Of a stretch of 64,000 nt of DNA, positions 43,275 to 52,347 are shown in pieces. This DNA comes from Nonomuraea turcica. Its GTDB lineage: Bacteria; Actinomycetota; Actinomycetes; Streptosporangiales; Streptosporangiaceae. The first letter of the stretch is position 1, and each line of letters starts with the position of its first letter. The position numbers were made by a program, and so were the translations under genes. Location of the stretch: assembly GCF_030718205.1 (NCBI RefSeq), contig NZ_JAUZQF010000021.1:62001-126000 (forward strand), in the 5' to 3' direction. A model generated the notes under the pieces. The model searched no databases and had not been told where the DNA came from. It worked only from the letters and a program-made list of their open reading frames with translations.

Positions 43275-43697
43275 ATGGTGTCGGTTGTGACGACGTTTCG
43301 GATCAGCGAGGCCGCCGCGCTCCTGGGGGTGAGTTCCGACACCGTCCGCCGCTGGGTGGATGCCGGACGGTTGACGGCCGAGCGGGACGAGCACGGTCAT
43401 CGGCAGGTGAACGGTGCGGACCTGGCCGCGTTCGCCCGCACCCAGGTCGAGGCGCCCGACGGCGGTCGTTCCTCGGCGCGCAACCGTTTTCGCGGGATCG
43501 TCACCGAGGTGATCCGCGATGCGGTGATGGCGCAGGTGGAGATCGCCGCGGGGCCGTTCCGGGTGGTGTCGCTGATGAGCCGCCAGGCTGCCGACGAGCT
43601 CGGCCTGGAGGCGGGGGTGGTGGCGGTCGCCGTGATCAAGTCCACCAACGTCGTCGTCGAGACTCCCGGTCAGGAACGCGTGGCCGGCAGCCCATGA
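43275..43697 (+). CDS. MerR-like HTH protein with molybdate-binding TOBE (Mop) domain
   Basis: The 140-residue regulator has an N-terminal excisionase/MerR-like helix-turn-helix, F-R-I-S-E-A-A-A-L-L-G-V-S-S-D-T-V-R-R-W. One Mop/TOBE domain follows (about residues 70-135: S-A-R-N-R-F-R-G-I-V-T-E-V). It replaces ModE in many actinobacteria as the molybdate-responsive regulator of modABC. ATG 43275 has GAGGGG close by; GTG 43287 is an alternative. It heads the modABC operon, and its stop overlaps the first possible modA start. Confidence 0.9.
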   Translation: MVSVVTTFRISEAAALLGVSSDTVRRWVDAGRLTAERDEHGHRQVNGADLAAFARTQVEAPDGGRSSARNRFRGIVTEVIRDAVMAQVEIAAGPFRVVSLMSRQAADELGLEAGVVAVAVIKSTNVVVETPGQERVAGSP

Positions 43698-43708
43698 AGG
43701 AGCTCTTG

Positions 43709-44500
43709 GTGTCCAGGCGTCTTTCCCGATGGGTTCTCGCCCTTCCCGTCGCGCTTGTGGTCGCGGGGCTGTCCGGCTGCGGCTCCGGCCAGTCGGCCGG
43801 CACGTCGGCGTCCTCTGCCGGGGGCGGGGCCAAGGAGGTGACGGTGTTCGCCGCGGCGTCGCTGACCGGTACGTTCACCGAGCTCGGCAAGGCCTTCGAG
43901 GCCGCTCATCCGGGCACGACGGTGAGGTTCAACTTCGGCTCCAGCGCGACTCTGGCCCAGCAGATCACCCAGGGCGCGCCGGCCGACGTCTTCGCCGCCG
44001 CGAGCCCGGCCACCATGAAGACGGTGACCGACGCCGGGCTGGCGAGCTCGCCGACCACTTTCGTGCGTAACAAGCTGCAGATCGCCGTGCCCGCGGACAA
44101 CCCGGGCAAGGTGGACGAGCTGAAGGATCTGGCCGACCCGAGGGTGAAGGTGGCGCTGTGCGCCGAACAGGTGCCGTGCGGGGCCGCTGCGATCAAGGCG
44201 TTGGGCGCGGCCGGGCTCAAGGTCACCCCCGTTACCTTGGAGCAGGACGTCAAGGCCACGCTGACCAAGGTCGAGCTGGGCGAGGTGGACGCGGCGCTGG
44301 TCTACAAGACCGACGTGATCGCCTCGGCGGGCAAGGCGAAGGGCATCGACTTCCCCGAAGCCGACCAGGCGATCAACGACTACCCGATCGCCGCGCTGAC
44401 CAAGGCGCCCGCCGGTGACCTGGCACGGCAGTTCGTGGACCTGGTCCTGTCGCAGCAGGGCAAGGACGTGCTGGTCAAGAGCGGCTTCGAGGCGCCCTGA
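43709..44500 (+). CDS. modA: molybdate ABC transporter substrate-binding lipoprotein
   Basis: The 263-residue exported lipoprotein has a signal peptide with lipobox L-S-G-C24. The mature protein opens with V-T-V-F-A-A-A-S-L-T, in which the Ser contacts oxyanion, and continues with F-G-S-S-A-T-L-A-Q-Q and A-L-V-Y-K-T-D, typical of ModA. GTG 43709 is chosen because AAGGAG lies exactly 6 nt upstream. The in-frame ATG 43694, which overlaps the regulator stop, has no such signal. Confidence 0.93.
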   Translation: MSRRLSRWVLALPVALVVAGLSGCGSGQSAGTSASSAGGGAKEVTVFAAASLTGTFTELGKAFEAAHPGTTVRFNFGSSATLAQQITQGAPADVFAAASPATMKTVTDAGLASSPTTFVRNKLQIAVPADNPGKVDELKDLADPRVKVALCAEQVPCGAAAIKALGAAGLKVTPVTLEQDVKATLTKVELGEVDAALVYKTDVIASAGKAKGIDFPEADQAINDYPIAALTKAPAGDLARQFVDLVLSQQGKDVLVKSGFEAP

Positions 44501-44505
44501 TCCGC

Positions 44506-45351
44506 ATGGTCACTCCTGAGCGCACCGATCCGGACAGGGCCGCCGGACGTTCGGCGGCCCCCCGTCAGAGGTCCGGCCGCCTGCCCTGGATGCTGGTGCT
44601 GCCCGCGCTGCTCGGGCTGGCGTTCCTGGTGCTGCCGCTGGCCGGGCTGCTGATCCGCGCTCCCTGGTCCACGCTGCCGCAGCGGCTGGCCGAGCCGCAC
44701 GTGCTGGAGGCGCTGCGGCTGTCACTGGTGTGCGCCACCATCGCCACCACGCTGTGCCTGCTGCTCGGCGTGCCGCTGGCCTGGCTGCTGGCCCGGGTCG
44801 ACTTCCCCGGCCGGCGGGTGGTGCGGGCTCTGGTGACCGTCCCGCTGGTGCTGCCCCCGGTGGTCGGCGGTGTGGCGCTGCTGCTGGTGCTGGGGCGGCG
44901 CGGCCTGCTCGGGCAGTGGCTGGAGTCCACGTTCGGGGTCACGTTGCCCTTCACCACGGCGGGGGTCGTCGTGGCCGAGGCGTTCGTGGCGATGCCGTTC
45001 CTCGTGATCAGCGTCGAGGGCGCGTTGCGCGGCGCCGACCAGCGCTTCGAGGAGGCCGCCGCGACGCTCGGGGCCTCGCGCTGGGTCGTCTTCCGCCGCG
45101 TCACCCTGCCGCTCATCATGCCGGGCGTGGTGGCCGGGGCGGTGCTGTGCTGGGCTCGGGCGCTGGGCGAGTTCGGCGCCACGATCACGTTCGCGGGCAA
45201 CTTCCCCGGCACGACGCGGACGATGCCGCTGGCGGTCTATCTGGCGCTGGAGACCGACCCTGAGGCGGCGATCGTGCTCAGCCTCGTCCTGCTGGCCGTT
45301 TCGGTGATCATCCTGGCCAGCCTGCGCGACCGGTGGGTGAACAGCCCATGA
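44506..45351 (+). CDS. modB: molybdate ABC transporter permease
   Basis: The 281-residue permease has about six membrane spans and the coupling-loop EAA motif E-E-A-A-A-T-L-G-A-S, followed by A-R-A-L-G-E-F-G-A-T, diagnostic of ModB and CysT/W-type permeases. It starts 5 nt after modA and overlaps modC by 4 bp (ATGA). It forms the channel for molybdate, with tungstate possible. Confidence 0.95.
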   Translation: MVTPERTDPDRAAGRSAAPRQRSGRLPWMLVLPALLGLAFLVLPLAGLLIRAPWSTLPQRLAEPHVLEALRLSLVCATIATTLCLLLGVPLAWLLARVDFPGRRVVRALVTVPLVLPPVVGGVALLLVLGRRGLLGQWLESTFGVTLPFTTAGVVVAEAFVAMPFLVISVEGALRGADQRFEEAAATLGASRWVVFRRVTLPLIMPGVVAGAVLCWARALGEFGATITFAGNFPGTTRTMPLAVYLALETDPEAAIVLSLVLLAVSVIILASLRDRWVNSP

Positions 45352-46379
45352 CCCTCGACGCTCACCTGGTGGTCACCCGGCCCGCCTTCGCCCTCGACCT
45401 CGCCCTGGAGGTCGCCGCCGGGGAGGTGGTGGCGCTGCTCGGCCCCAACGGCGCGGGCAAGACCACCGCACTGCGCGCCCTGGCCGGCCTGACCGCCATG
45501 ACCGGCGGACATGTGGTCCTGGACGGCGACCCCGTGCACGACCTGGCCGCCGAGCAACGCCCGATCGGCATGGTCTTCCAGGACTACCTGCTCTTCCCGC
45601 ACCTGTCCGCCCTGGACAACGTCGCCTTCGGGCCGCGCTGCCAGGGCGCCTCCAAGAGCGAGGCCCGCCGCACCGCTGCCGCCCTGCTGGAGCACGTCGG
45701 CCTGTCGGCCCACGCCGCCGCCAAACCCCGGCACCTGTCCGGCGGCCAGGCCCAGCGCGTCGCCCTGGCCCGCGCGCTGGCCGTACGGCCACGCCTGCTG
45801 CTGCTGGACGAGCCGCTGGCCGCGCTGGACGCCCACACCCGGCTGGAGGTGCGCTCCCAGCTACGCCGCCATCTGGCGGACTTCGACGGCGCCACGGTCC
45901 TGGTCACCCACGATCCGCTCGATGCCATGGTGCTGGCCGATCGGCTGATCGTCATCGAGAACGGCGCCGTGGTGCAGGAAGGCGCCCCGGGCGAGGTATC
46001 CCGCCGGCCGCGTACCGACTATGTCGCCCGCCTGGTGGGACTCAACCTGTACCGAGGGACGGCCGACGGGCCCCGGGTCAAGGTGGGCGACCTGGTGATC
46101 ACCACGTCGGACCGCCTGGAGGGGGCGGTGTTCGTCGCGTTCCCGCCGGCGGCCGTTGCCCTTTACCGCACCCGGCCGGACGGCAGCCCCCGCAACGTCT
46201 GGCAGGCCCGCATCGACGGCATCGAACGTCACGGCGACAACGTCCGCGTGCACCTCGACGGCCCGATCACCGCCTTCGCCGACATCACCCCCGCCGCCCT
46301 GGCCGACCTCGACCTGACGCCCGGCCAGCAGGTGTGGGCCTCCGTCAAGGCCACCGAGACCCACACCTATCCCGCATGA
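45348..46379 (+). CDS. modC: molybdate ABC transporter ATP-binding protein
   Basis: The 343-residue ATPase has Walker A G-P-N-G-A-G-K-T, Q-loop F-Q-D-Y-L-L-F, signature L-S-G-G-Q-A-Q-R, Walker B L-L-L-L-D-E-P and a switch His in V-T-H-D. A C-terminal TOBE domain (about residues 280-343) may bind molybdate and inhibit transport at high concentration. ATG 45348 overlaps the modB stop. Confidence 0.95.
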   Translation: MTLDAHLVVTRPAFALDLALEVAAGEVVALLGPNGAGKTTALRALAGLTAMTGGHVVLDGDPVHDLAAEQRPIGMVFQDYLLFPHLSALDNVAFGPRCQGASKSEARRTAAALLEHVGLSAHAAAKPRHLSGGQAQRVALARALAVRPRLLLLDEPLAALDAHTRLEVRSQLRRHLADFDGATVLVTHDPLDAMVLADRLIVIENGAVVQEGAPGEVSRRPRTDYVARLVGLNLYRGTADGPRVKVGDLVITTSDRLEGAVFVAFPPAAVALYRTRPDGSPRNVWQARIDGIERHGDNVRVHLDGPITAFADITPAALADLDLTPGQQVWASVKATETHTYPA

Positions 46380-46394
46380 GGGCGGCCCCACCGC

Positions 46395-47273
46395 CTACGA
46401 AGCCGCCCGGGACATGGCCTTGGTGACGAGCCGGCTCACCCGCTCCACCGCCTTGACGCCCGCGCCCATCGAACCGTGCCGCTCCGAGATCACCGCGATC
46501 AGGTACGTATGTCCGCGATCCCGTACCCGCCCGATGCTGTTGACCGTCCACAGCCCTCCGTGCCGTGGGTGCGGCAGCCAGCCGTTCTTGAGCGCGACGT
46601 CCGCGCCCTCGCGCCCGGACGCGCTGATGCCCCACGCCTGCTCGGCCGTCACGCCGGCCATCAGCCCGAGCACGTACCTGCGGTTCTTCGCCGACAGCGG
46701 GCTCTTGGGCGAGGTGAGCGCGGTCAGCAGGCGGACCTGGTCGGCGGCGCTGGTGGCGGTCGCTCCCCACGCCCCGCCCGGTCCGGGGCGCGTGTCGCGC
46801 AGGCCGAACTTCTTGTTGGCGGCGGCCAGCCCGGACGCGCCGCCGATGGCCGACCACAGCGTGGAGGCGGCGGTGTTGTCGCTGACCTTGATGGCTCGCG
46901 CGGCGGCACGCCGTTCCCAGGCGCTGAGGCCGCGGCGCTGGCGCTGGGCCCTGAGCAGCAGCGCCATCACGATGTCCACCTTGACGATGCTGGCCGTCGC
47001 CGTCCTGAGCCCGCGGTTGTAGGAGTAGGACCGCCCGGTGGACAGGTCATGAGCCGTCACCGCGAACCGGCCTGGGAGGTCCTTCAAGGCGCGGGTCAGG
47101 GCCTTCTTGTACGAGGACGACGGCTTCGGCTTCTGCTCCGCAGCGGGCGCCGGAGCCGGGGTCGTGAGCATGGCGACGGGGACGGAGATGAGGGGGACGG
47201 GATCGGGTAGCGGGGCGCTCGACGTGAGGACGATCAGCGGCGCGAGCGCCGCCACGACGGGCAAGGGGTGCAT
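46395..47273 (-). CDS. exported class A beta-lactamase-like serine hydrolase
   Basis: The 292-residue exported protein has a hydrophobic signal, a Pro/Ala linker and then the penicillin-binding fold: S95-I-V-K98 (nucleophile), S131-D-N133 and K229-N-G231 in place of K-T-G. The omega-loop Glu that activates water in class A lactamases is not visible in the segment after SDN. The enzyme may therefore be a carboxypeptidase or transpeptidase-like protein rather than a resistance lactamase. It converges on modC, 15 nt away, and the large kinase gene lies 84 nt upstream on the same strand. Confidence 0.85.
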   Translation of the reverse strand: MHPLPVVAALAPLIVLTSSAPLPDPVPLISVPVAMLTTPAPAPAAEQKPKPSSSYKKALTRALKDLPGRFAVTAHDLSTGRSYSYNRGLRTATASIVKVDIVMALLLRAQRQRRGLSAWERRAAARAIKVSDNTAASTLWSAIGGASGLAAANKKFGLRDTRPGPGGAWGATATSAADQVRLLTALTSPKSPLSAKNRRYVLGLMAGVTAEQAWGISASGREGADVALKNGWLPHPRHGGLWTVNSIGRVRDRGHTYLIAVISERHGSMGAGVKAVERVSRLVTKAMSRAAS

Positions 47274-47357
47274 GGCAGGAGCATCCCGATGGAGGTGTTT
47301 CCGCCGCGTTAGCCATGCGTAACAGTGCTCAGCGAGCTTCCACCGAAGCGGCCGCCT

Positions 47358-50300
47358 CTAAGCGGGACAAACCTCCCGGTAAGCCAGATCGGCTCCCACG
47401 TGCTCGCGCCATTCCTCGCGAGTGAGCCGGCGGCCCGCCCGCTCGCACACGGCCCGGACGGCCCGCGCGGGGTCGACCGGCAGGTCCTGGAACGCGCCGT
47501 CGTGCCCCACCACGTGCAGAGTCGAGCCGTCGCGCGTGAAGGCGAGCGCGGGCATGGGGTCGTCCATCGCGTACGGGTCGAACGCCCCAGTGGTCACGGT
47601 CCAGGCGGCGCCGAGCTGACGCCCCGCGACCGCGTCGAACAGCGTCACCCTGGTGTCGTGGGCCACCGCCAGGAGCCGTCCGTCAGGGGAGAACCTCGCC
47701 CCCACCACGTCTCCCGCCACCCTGAACACCTGACCCGTCGTACGCCAGGTGCGGGTGTCCCACAGGACCACCGCCCTGCTCCCGTACGGTGAGACGGCCA
47801 GCCGGCCCTTCGGGGCGAGCGTCATCCAGTTCTCCGCCAGCGTGCCGGGGCCTTGCGCATGGGGCAGCACCTTGCGGGAGACGAGGTCGATGACGTCGGC
47901 ACCACCGCGGTCGGCGGTGACGAGGAACCTGCTGTCGGAGCTGAAGGACAGCGGGCCTCCCGCGACCGGGCTGAACCGCATCACCCGCTTGCGCCGCGCG
48001 AGATCGATGACGACGACGTCGCCCCCGCCGTAGTAGTCGCCGGCCAAGGCCTGGCTGATGGCGAGCAGCCGGCCGTCGGGGCTGATCTGCATGTCCGCCC
48101 TGCTGTCCACCGAGCTCAAGGGCACGCTGCCCAGCTTGCGCCCGGACGCCGCGTCCCAGAACGCGGGGCCCGTGGTGAGGTCCTCCGTGGAGATGGTGAC
48201 GACCGTACGCCCGTCGGGGCTGACCCGCGTGATCGCCCCACCCTCCGTGGGCGCGCGCAGTCGCCCGGTCTGCGTGAAGCCGGGCACCGACCAGCTGCGC
48301 ACGGTCTGGCCCGTCCGGGCGAACAGCAGGTCGCCCGACGCGGTGAACCGCGGCTGCAGGGCATCGTCAGGCAGGACACGCCGGGGACCGGTCTGCAGGC
48401 TGATGTCGTAGGTGGTCACCCGCCCGGCGTCGTCCAGGATGCTCAGCGTGCGATTTCCGGGGCCGAACCGCGGTGATCCGACGATCCTGGAGGCGACGGT
48501 GAGCCGCAGAAGCGGGGCCGCGTCGTCCAGCCGCCACAGTGTGAGACGACCGCCCGCCCAGTTCCCGAAGGTGATCAGGAACCGGCCGTCGTCGCTGAAG
48601 ACGGCTTCGGTGGCGTGCCCGGGGAAGACCCGCCGCTCCCGCCTGCCGGTGGACAGGCTCCACAGGGTCGTTCTCTTCTCGTCTCCCACGGTGGCCAGCG
48701 CGCCGTCGGGGCTCAAGGAGAGGACCTGCCCCGGCAGGGCGCTGGGGAGCCGCTTGCCCGCAGGCGTTCCCCAGCCGGGGAAGGTCCGCAGCGCGGACTC
48801 GGTGCGGTCCTCGGTGATCTCGACGGCGCCGAAGCGGTCGCCGGGTCCGAGCCGCGCGTTGCTCAGGTAACCGCTCGGCTTGTCCAGCGCCCGCCGGGCC
48901 ACGTTCCACAGCCCCACGTACGGCCCGCCCAGATTGTCGCGCACGACGATGTAGCCACCGCCGGGGCTGAACTCCATGCTGTCCGGGCGGCCGTCGTTGC
49001 TGGTCGACTCCTCAGGTGTCCACTGGCCCTCGCCCAGCCGCTTGCCGCCGCGCAGGCTCCACAGCTCCATCCTGCTGCCTCGCGCGAGCGCCAGCGTGTC
49101 ACCGTCGGGGCCCACCGCGGCGGTGACGGGCGCCTCGCCGATCCCGCCGAAGGTCCTCACCGGACGTCCCGTCGCCATGTCGTAGGCGGTCACCCGGCCG
49201 GCCCCCGCGCTCACCAGCGTCCGCCCGTCAGGGCTCAGTGCCCGCCCCTCGTTGGCCGGGGCGGGATCGGTGAAGACCGACTGCTCCTGCTGGGCGAGCG
49301 AGCCCAGCACCGCCGATCCCGCCTCGGGAACCCGTGCGATGCGGTAAGCCGCCACGCTGAGCAGCATCGCCTTCACCGGGTCGGTCCTGCGCAGCGCGTC
49401 CGCCTGCAGCGCCACCCGCCGGGCCGCGGCCTGTGCCCGCTCCTCGGCCAGGCGCCTGCCGGCCTCGTCACTCTTGAGCGACTGCTGCCAGGCGAGGGCG
49501 CCGGCGGTGAGCGAGGCGACGAGCAGCACCGCCACGCCGGTGGTGACCAGGCGGCGCAGCCTGCCCTGACGGACCGATCCGGCCCGGCTCGCCTCGACGA
49601 ACTCCCGCTCCGTGGTGTTCAGGGTCAGGGACGCGCCCTGAGTCCACTCCAGCGCCTGGCGCAGGGCGGCGCCCCGAAGGAGGTCCTCGGGGCGGCGGCC
49701 GTTCCGCGCCCACCGGCGGGCGGCCTCGCCCAGCTCACGGTGGCGGCCGAGCGCGTCGCGGTCGCCGGTCACCCACTCGTGCAGCCGAGGCCAGGCGTAC
49801 AGCAGGGCGGCGCTGCCGATGGCGACCCCGTCCGCCTTGCGGCGGACCAGCGTGGCCTCCTCGAGCGCGGCGAGCACCCGCTCGGTGGCCTCGTGGCGTA
49901 CGTCGAGGAGCTCGTCCACGCCGGCGGTGCGCGGCACCTCGTCGCCGTCGCGCACGTCCACCAGCCGCAGCAGCAGATCACGCGCTACCTGGCGCTCGGA
50001 CGCCGGCAGTGCGGCGTAGAACCGCTCGGCCACCGTGCCGAGCGCAGGGTCGGCGGCCGGCTCACCGGGAGGCCGCACGCCGGCGGCGGCCTGGGCGCCC
50101 TCGGCCAGCATCGCGCGCCCCCTGCCACCGAGCAGCGTCAGCAGCAGGCTCTGCGCGGAGGGACGTGCGGCCGGGACCTTCGACAGCGCGGCGCGGACCA
50201 GCTCGCGCAGCCCCTCGGGCAGGACGTCGAGGTCGGGGTCGTGATTGAGCAGGCGGTTGATGACCGCGATCGTCGTCGGGGCGGTGAAGGCGTCGCGTCC

Positions 50301-50924
50301 CGTCGCGGCGAACAAGACCACCGCACCCCAGGCGAACACGTCGGCCGCCGGCTCGGCGCGGCCCCCGGAGAACAACTCCGGCGCCATGTACATCGGGGTG
50401 CCGGCCAGCTCGCCCGTCGAGGTCATCGACAGGCCCGCGGCCCGGGCGATGCCGAAGTCGATCACTCGGGGCCCGTCCGGCCCCAGCAGGACGTTCTCCG
50501 GCTTCAGATCGCGGTGCACCACGCCCGCCTGGTGGATGGCGGCCAGCGCGGTGGCCACGCCCACGGCCAGCCGGTGCAGCGGGTCACCCGAGAGCGGAGC
50601 CCCCTCCGAGATCGCCGCACGCAGGCTCGGCCCGGGGACGAACTCGCTGACGATGTACGGGCGCTCGCCTTCGAGGTCGTGATCCAGGATGCGGGCCGTG
50701 CAGAACGAGGCCACCTGCTGCGCGGCGGTCACCTCGCTGGTGAAGCGGCGGCGCAGAGGGGAGTCGCCGGACAGGTAGGCGTGCAGGACCTTGACCGCCA
50801 CGCGGTTGGCCGCCTCGTCGTAGCCCTCGTAGACGACGCCTTGGCCGCCTGAGCCGAGCCTGCTCGCCAACCGGTAGCGGCCCAGCCTCGACGGATCCCC
50901 CGGGCGCAGCCCGTCTGCTGTCAT
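47358..50924 (-). CDS. Ser/Thr protein kinase with STAND-like linker and WD40 propeller
   Basis: This 1188-residue membrane protein starts with a complete Hanks kinase: glycine loop G24-S-G-G-Q-G, K45, H-R-D139-L-K-P-E-N and D156-F-G. Residues about 290-460 resemble the helical region that precedes WD40 in nSTAND NTPase proteins, including L-T-L-N-T-T-E-R-E-F-V-E-A-S, but no P-loop is seen. A membrane span lies near residues 465-490. The remaining 690 residues form repeated WD40-type blades with S-P-D-G-R motifs, enough for one or two propellers outside the membrane. The likely role is sensing by the propeller and signalling by the kinase. Confidence 0.9.
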   Translation of the reverse strand: MTADGLRPGDPSRLGRYRLASRLGSGGQGVVYEGYDEAANRVAVKVLHAYLSGDSPLRRRFTSEVTAAQQVASFCTARILDHDLEGERPYIVSEFVPGPSLRAAISEGAPLSGDPLHRLAVGVATALAAIHQAGVVHRDLKPENVLLGPDGPRVIDFGIARAAGLSMTSTGELAGTPMYMAPELFSGGRAEPAADVFAWGAVVLFAATGRDAFTAPTTIAVINRLLNHDPDLDVLPEGLRELVRAALSKVPAARPSAQSLLLTLLGGRGRAMLAEGAQAAAGVRPPGEPAADPALGTVAERFYAALPASERQVARDLLLRLVDVRDGDEVPRTAGVDELLDVRHEATERVLAALEEATLVRRKADGVAIGSAALLYAWPRLHEWVTGDRDALGRHRELGEAARRWARNGRRPEDLLRGAALRQALEWTQGASLTLNTTEREFVEASRAGSVRQGRLRRLVTTGVAVLLVASLTAGALAWQQSLKSDEAGRRLAEERAQAAARRVALQADALRRTDPVKAMLLSVAAYRIARVPEAGSAVLGSLAQQEQSVFTDPAPANEGRALSPDGRTLVSAGAGRVTAYDMATGRPVRTFGGIGEAPVTAAVGPDGDTLALARGSRMELWSLRGGKRLGEGQWTPEESTSNDGRPDSMEFSPGGGYIVVRDNLGGPYVGLWNVARRALDKPSGYLSNARLGPGDRFGAVEITEDRTESALRTFPGWGTPAGKRLPSALPGQVLSLSPDGALATVGDEKRTTLWSLSTGRRERRVFPGHATEAVFSDDGRFLITFGNWAGGRLTLWRLDDAAPLLRLTVASRIVGSPRFGPGNRTLSILDDAGRVTTYDISLQTGPRRVLPDDALQPRFTASGDLLFARTGQTVRSWSVPGFTQTGRLRAPTEGGAITRVSPDGRTVVTISTEDLTTGPAFWDAASGRKLGSVPLSSVDSRADMQISPDGRLLAISQALAGDYYGGGDVVVIDLARRKRVMRFSPVAGGPLSFSSDSRFLVTADRGGADVIDLVSRKVLPHAQGPGTLAENWMTLAPKGRLAVSPYGSRAVVLWDTRTWRTTGQVFRVAGDVVGARFSPDGRLLAVAHDTRVTLFDAVAGRQLGAAWTVTTGAFDPYAMDDPMPALAFTRDGSTLHVVGHDGAFQDLPVDPARAVRAVCERAGRRLTREEWREHVGADLAYREVCPA

Positions 50925-50970
50925 GGTTGCTTAGACAGCCGATCATCGGATCTGGTTCGGGTGGCGGTGC

Positions 50971-52347
50971 CTAGCACTCGATGACGTTGACGGCGAGGCC
51001 GCCGCGCGAGGTCTCCTTGTACTTGTCCAGCATGTCCCGGCCGGTATCGCGCATCGTCTTGATGGCCTTGTCCAGCGAGACGAAGTGGCGGCCGTCGCCG
51101 CGCAGCGCGATCCTGGCCGCGGTGATGGCCTTGATGGAGGCGACCGCGTTGCGTTCGATGCACGGGATCTGGACCAGGCCGCCGATAGGGTCGCAGGTCA
51201 GGCCCAGGTTGTGCTCGATGCCGATCTCGGCGGCGTTCTCCACCTGCTCGGGCGTGCCGCCGAGAACCTCGGTGAGCCCGGCGGCGGCCATGGCGCAGGC
51301 CGAGCCGACCTCGCCCTGGCAGCCCACCTCCGCACCGGAGATCGAGGCGTTCTCCTTGATCAGCACGCCGATCGCCGCCGCCGTCAGCAGGAAGCGGACC
51401 ACGCCCTCGTCGTCGGCGCGGGGGATGAATCTCGTGTAGTAGGTCAGGACGGCGGGGATGATGCCGGCCGCGCCGTTCGTCGGCGCGGTCACGATGCGGC
51501 CCCCGGCGGCGTTCTCCTCGTTGACCGCCAGCGCGAACAGCGACACCCAGTCCATGGCCTGCAACGGGTCCTTCTCCGGCGACTCGCTGCGCAGGCGCCG
51601 GTGCAGGCCGTGCGCGCGGCGCTTGACGCGCAGGCCGCCGGGGAGCACCCCCTCCCGCGAGATCCCGCGTTGGACGCACTCCGACATGACCCAGCACAGG
51701 TTCAGGATCCCCGCGCGGATCTCCGCCTCGGTGCGGCCGAAGGCCTTCTCGTTCTCCAGCATCAGCCCGGAGATCGACAAGCCTGTATTCGAGCAGTGCT
51801 TGAGCAGCTCCTCGCCGGTGGTGAACGGGTAGGGGAGCACGGTGTCGTCCGGCTTGATGCGGTCGGCGCCGGTGGCGTTCTCGTCCACGACGAAGCCGCC
51901 GCCGACCGAGAAGTAGACCTTCTCCCGCAGCGTGTCGCCGTCCGCGGTGTAGGCGGTGAAGCGCATGCCGTTCGGGTGCTCGGGGAGGGAGATCTTGCGT
52001 TCGAAGATCAGGTCCTCGCCGACGACGAAGGGGATCTCGTGGGTGCCGTAGAGGTTGACGGTGCCGGAGGCGCGCATCGCGGTCAGGCGGTCGTCGATGG
52101 TGTCCACGTCCACGAGTTCGGGCTTCTCGCCCGACAGGCCCAGCAGGACGGCCTTGTCGCTGCCATGACCCTTGCCGGTCAGGCCCAGCGAGCCGTACAG
52201 GATGGCCTGGACGCGCGCCACGCGCGGCAGCAGGCCGTCCTCGTGCAGGCCGCGGGCGAACTTGTGCGCGGCCGCCATCGGGCCGCCCGTGTGCGAGCTG
52301 GACGGGCCGATACCGATCTTGAAAAGGTCGAAGACGCCGATGCTCAT
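50971..52347 (-). CDS. sdaA: L-serine ammonia-lyase, iron-sulfur, single chain
   Basis: The 458-residue enzyme deaminates L-serine to pyruvate and ammonia. It has I-G-P-S-S-S-H-T-G-G-P at the start and the 4Fe-4S Cys positions in L-T-C-D-P-I-G-G, I-P-C-I-E-R-N and the terminal V-I-E-C. ATG 52347 overlaps the soxG stop by 4 bp, which places it as the last gene of the dimethylglycine/sarcosine operon, where it drains the serine made by GlyA. Confidence 0.95.
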   Translation of the reverse strand: MSIGVFDLFKIGIGPSSSHTGGPMAAAHKFARGLHEDGLLPRVARVQAILYGSLGLTGKGHGSDKAVLLGLSGEKPELVDVDTIDDRLTAMRASGTVNLYGTHEIPFVVGEDLIFERKISLPEHPNGMRFTAYTADGDTLREKVYFSVGGGFVVDENATGADRIKPDDTVLPYPFTTGEELLKHCSNTGLSISGLMLENEKAFGRTEAEIRAGILNLCWVMSECVQRGISREGVLPGGLRVKRRAHGLHRRLRSESPEKDPLQAMDWVSLFALAVNEENAAGGRIVTAPTNGAAGIIPAVLTYYTRFIPRADDEGVVRFLLTAAAIGVLIKENASISGAEVGCQGEVGSACAMAAAGLTEVLGGTPEQVENAAEIGIEHNLGLTCDPIGGLVQIPCIERNAVASIKAITAARIALRGDGRHFVSLDKAIKTMRDTGRDMLDKYKETSRGGLAVNVIEC

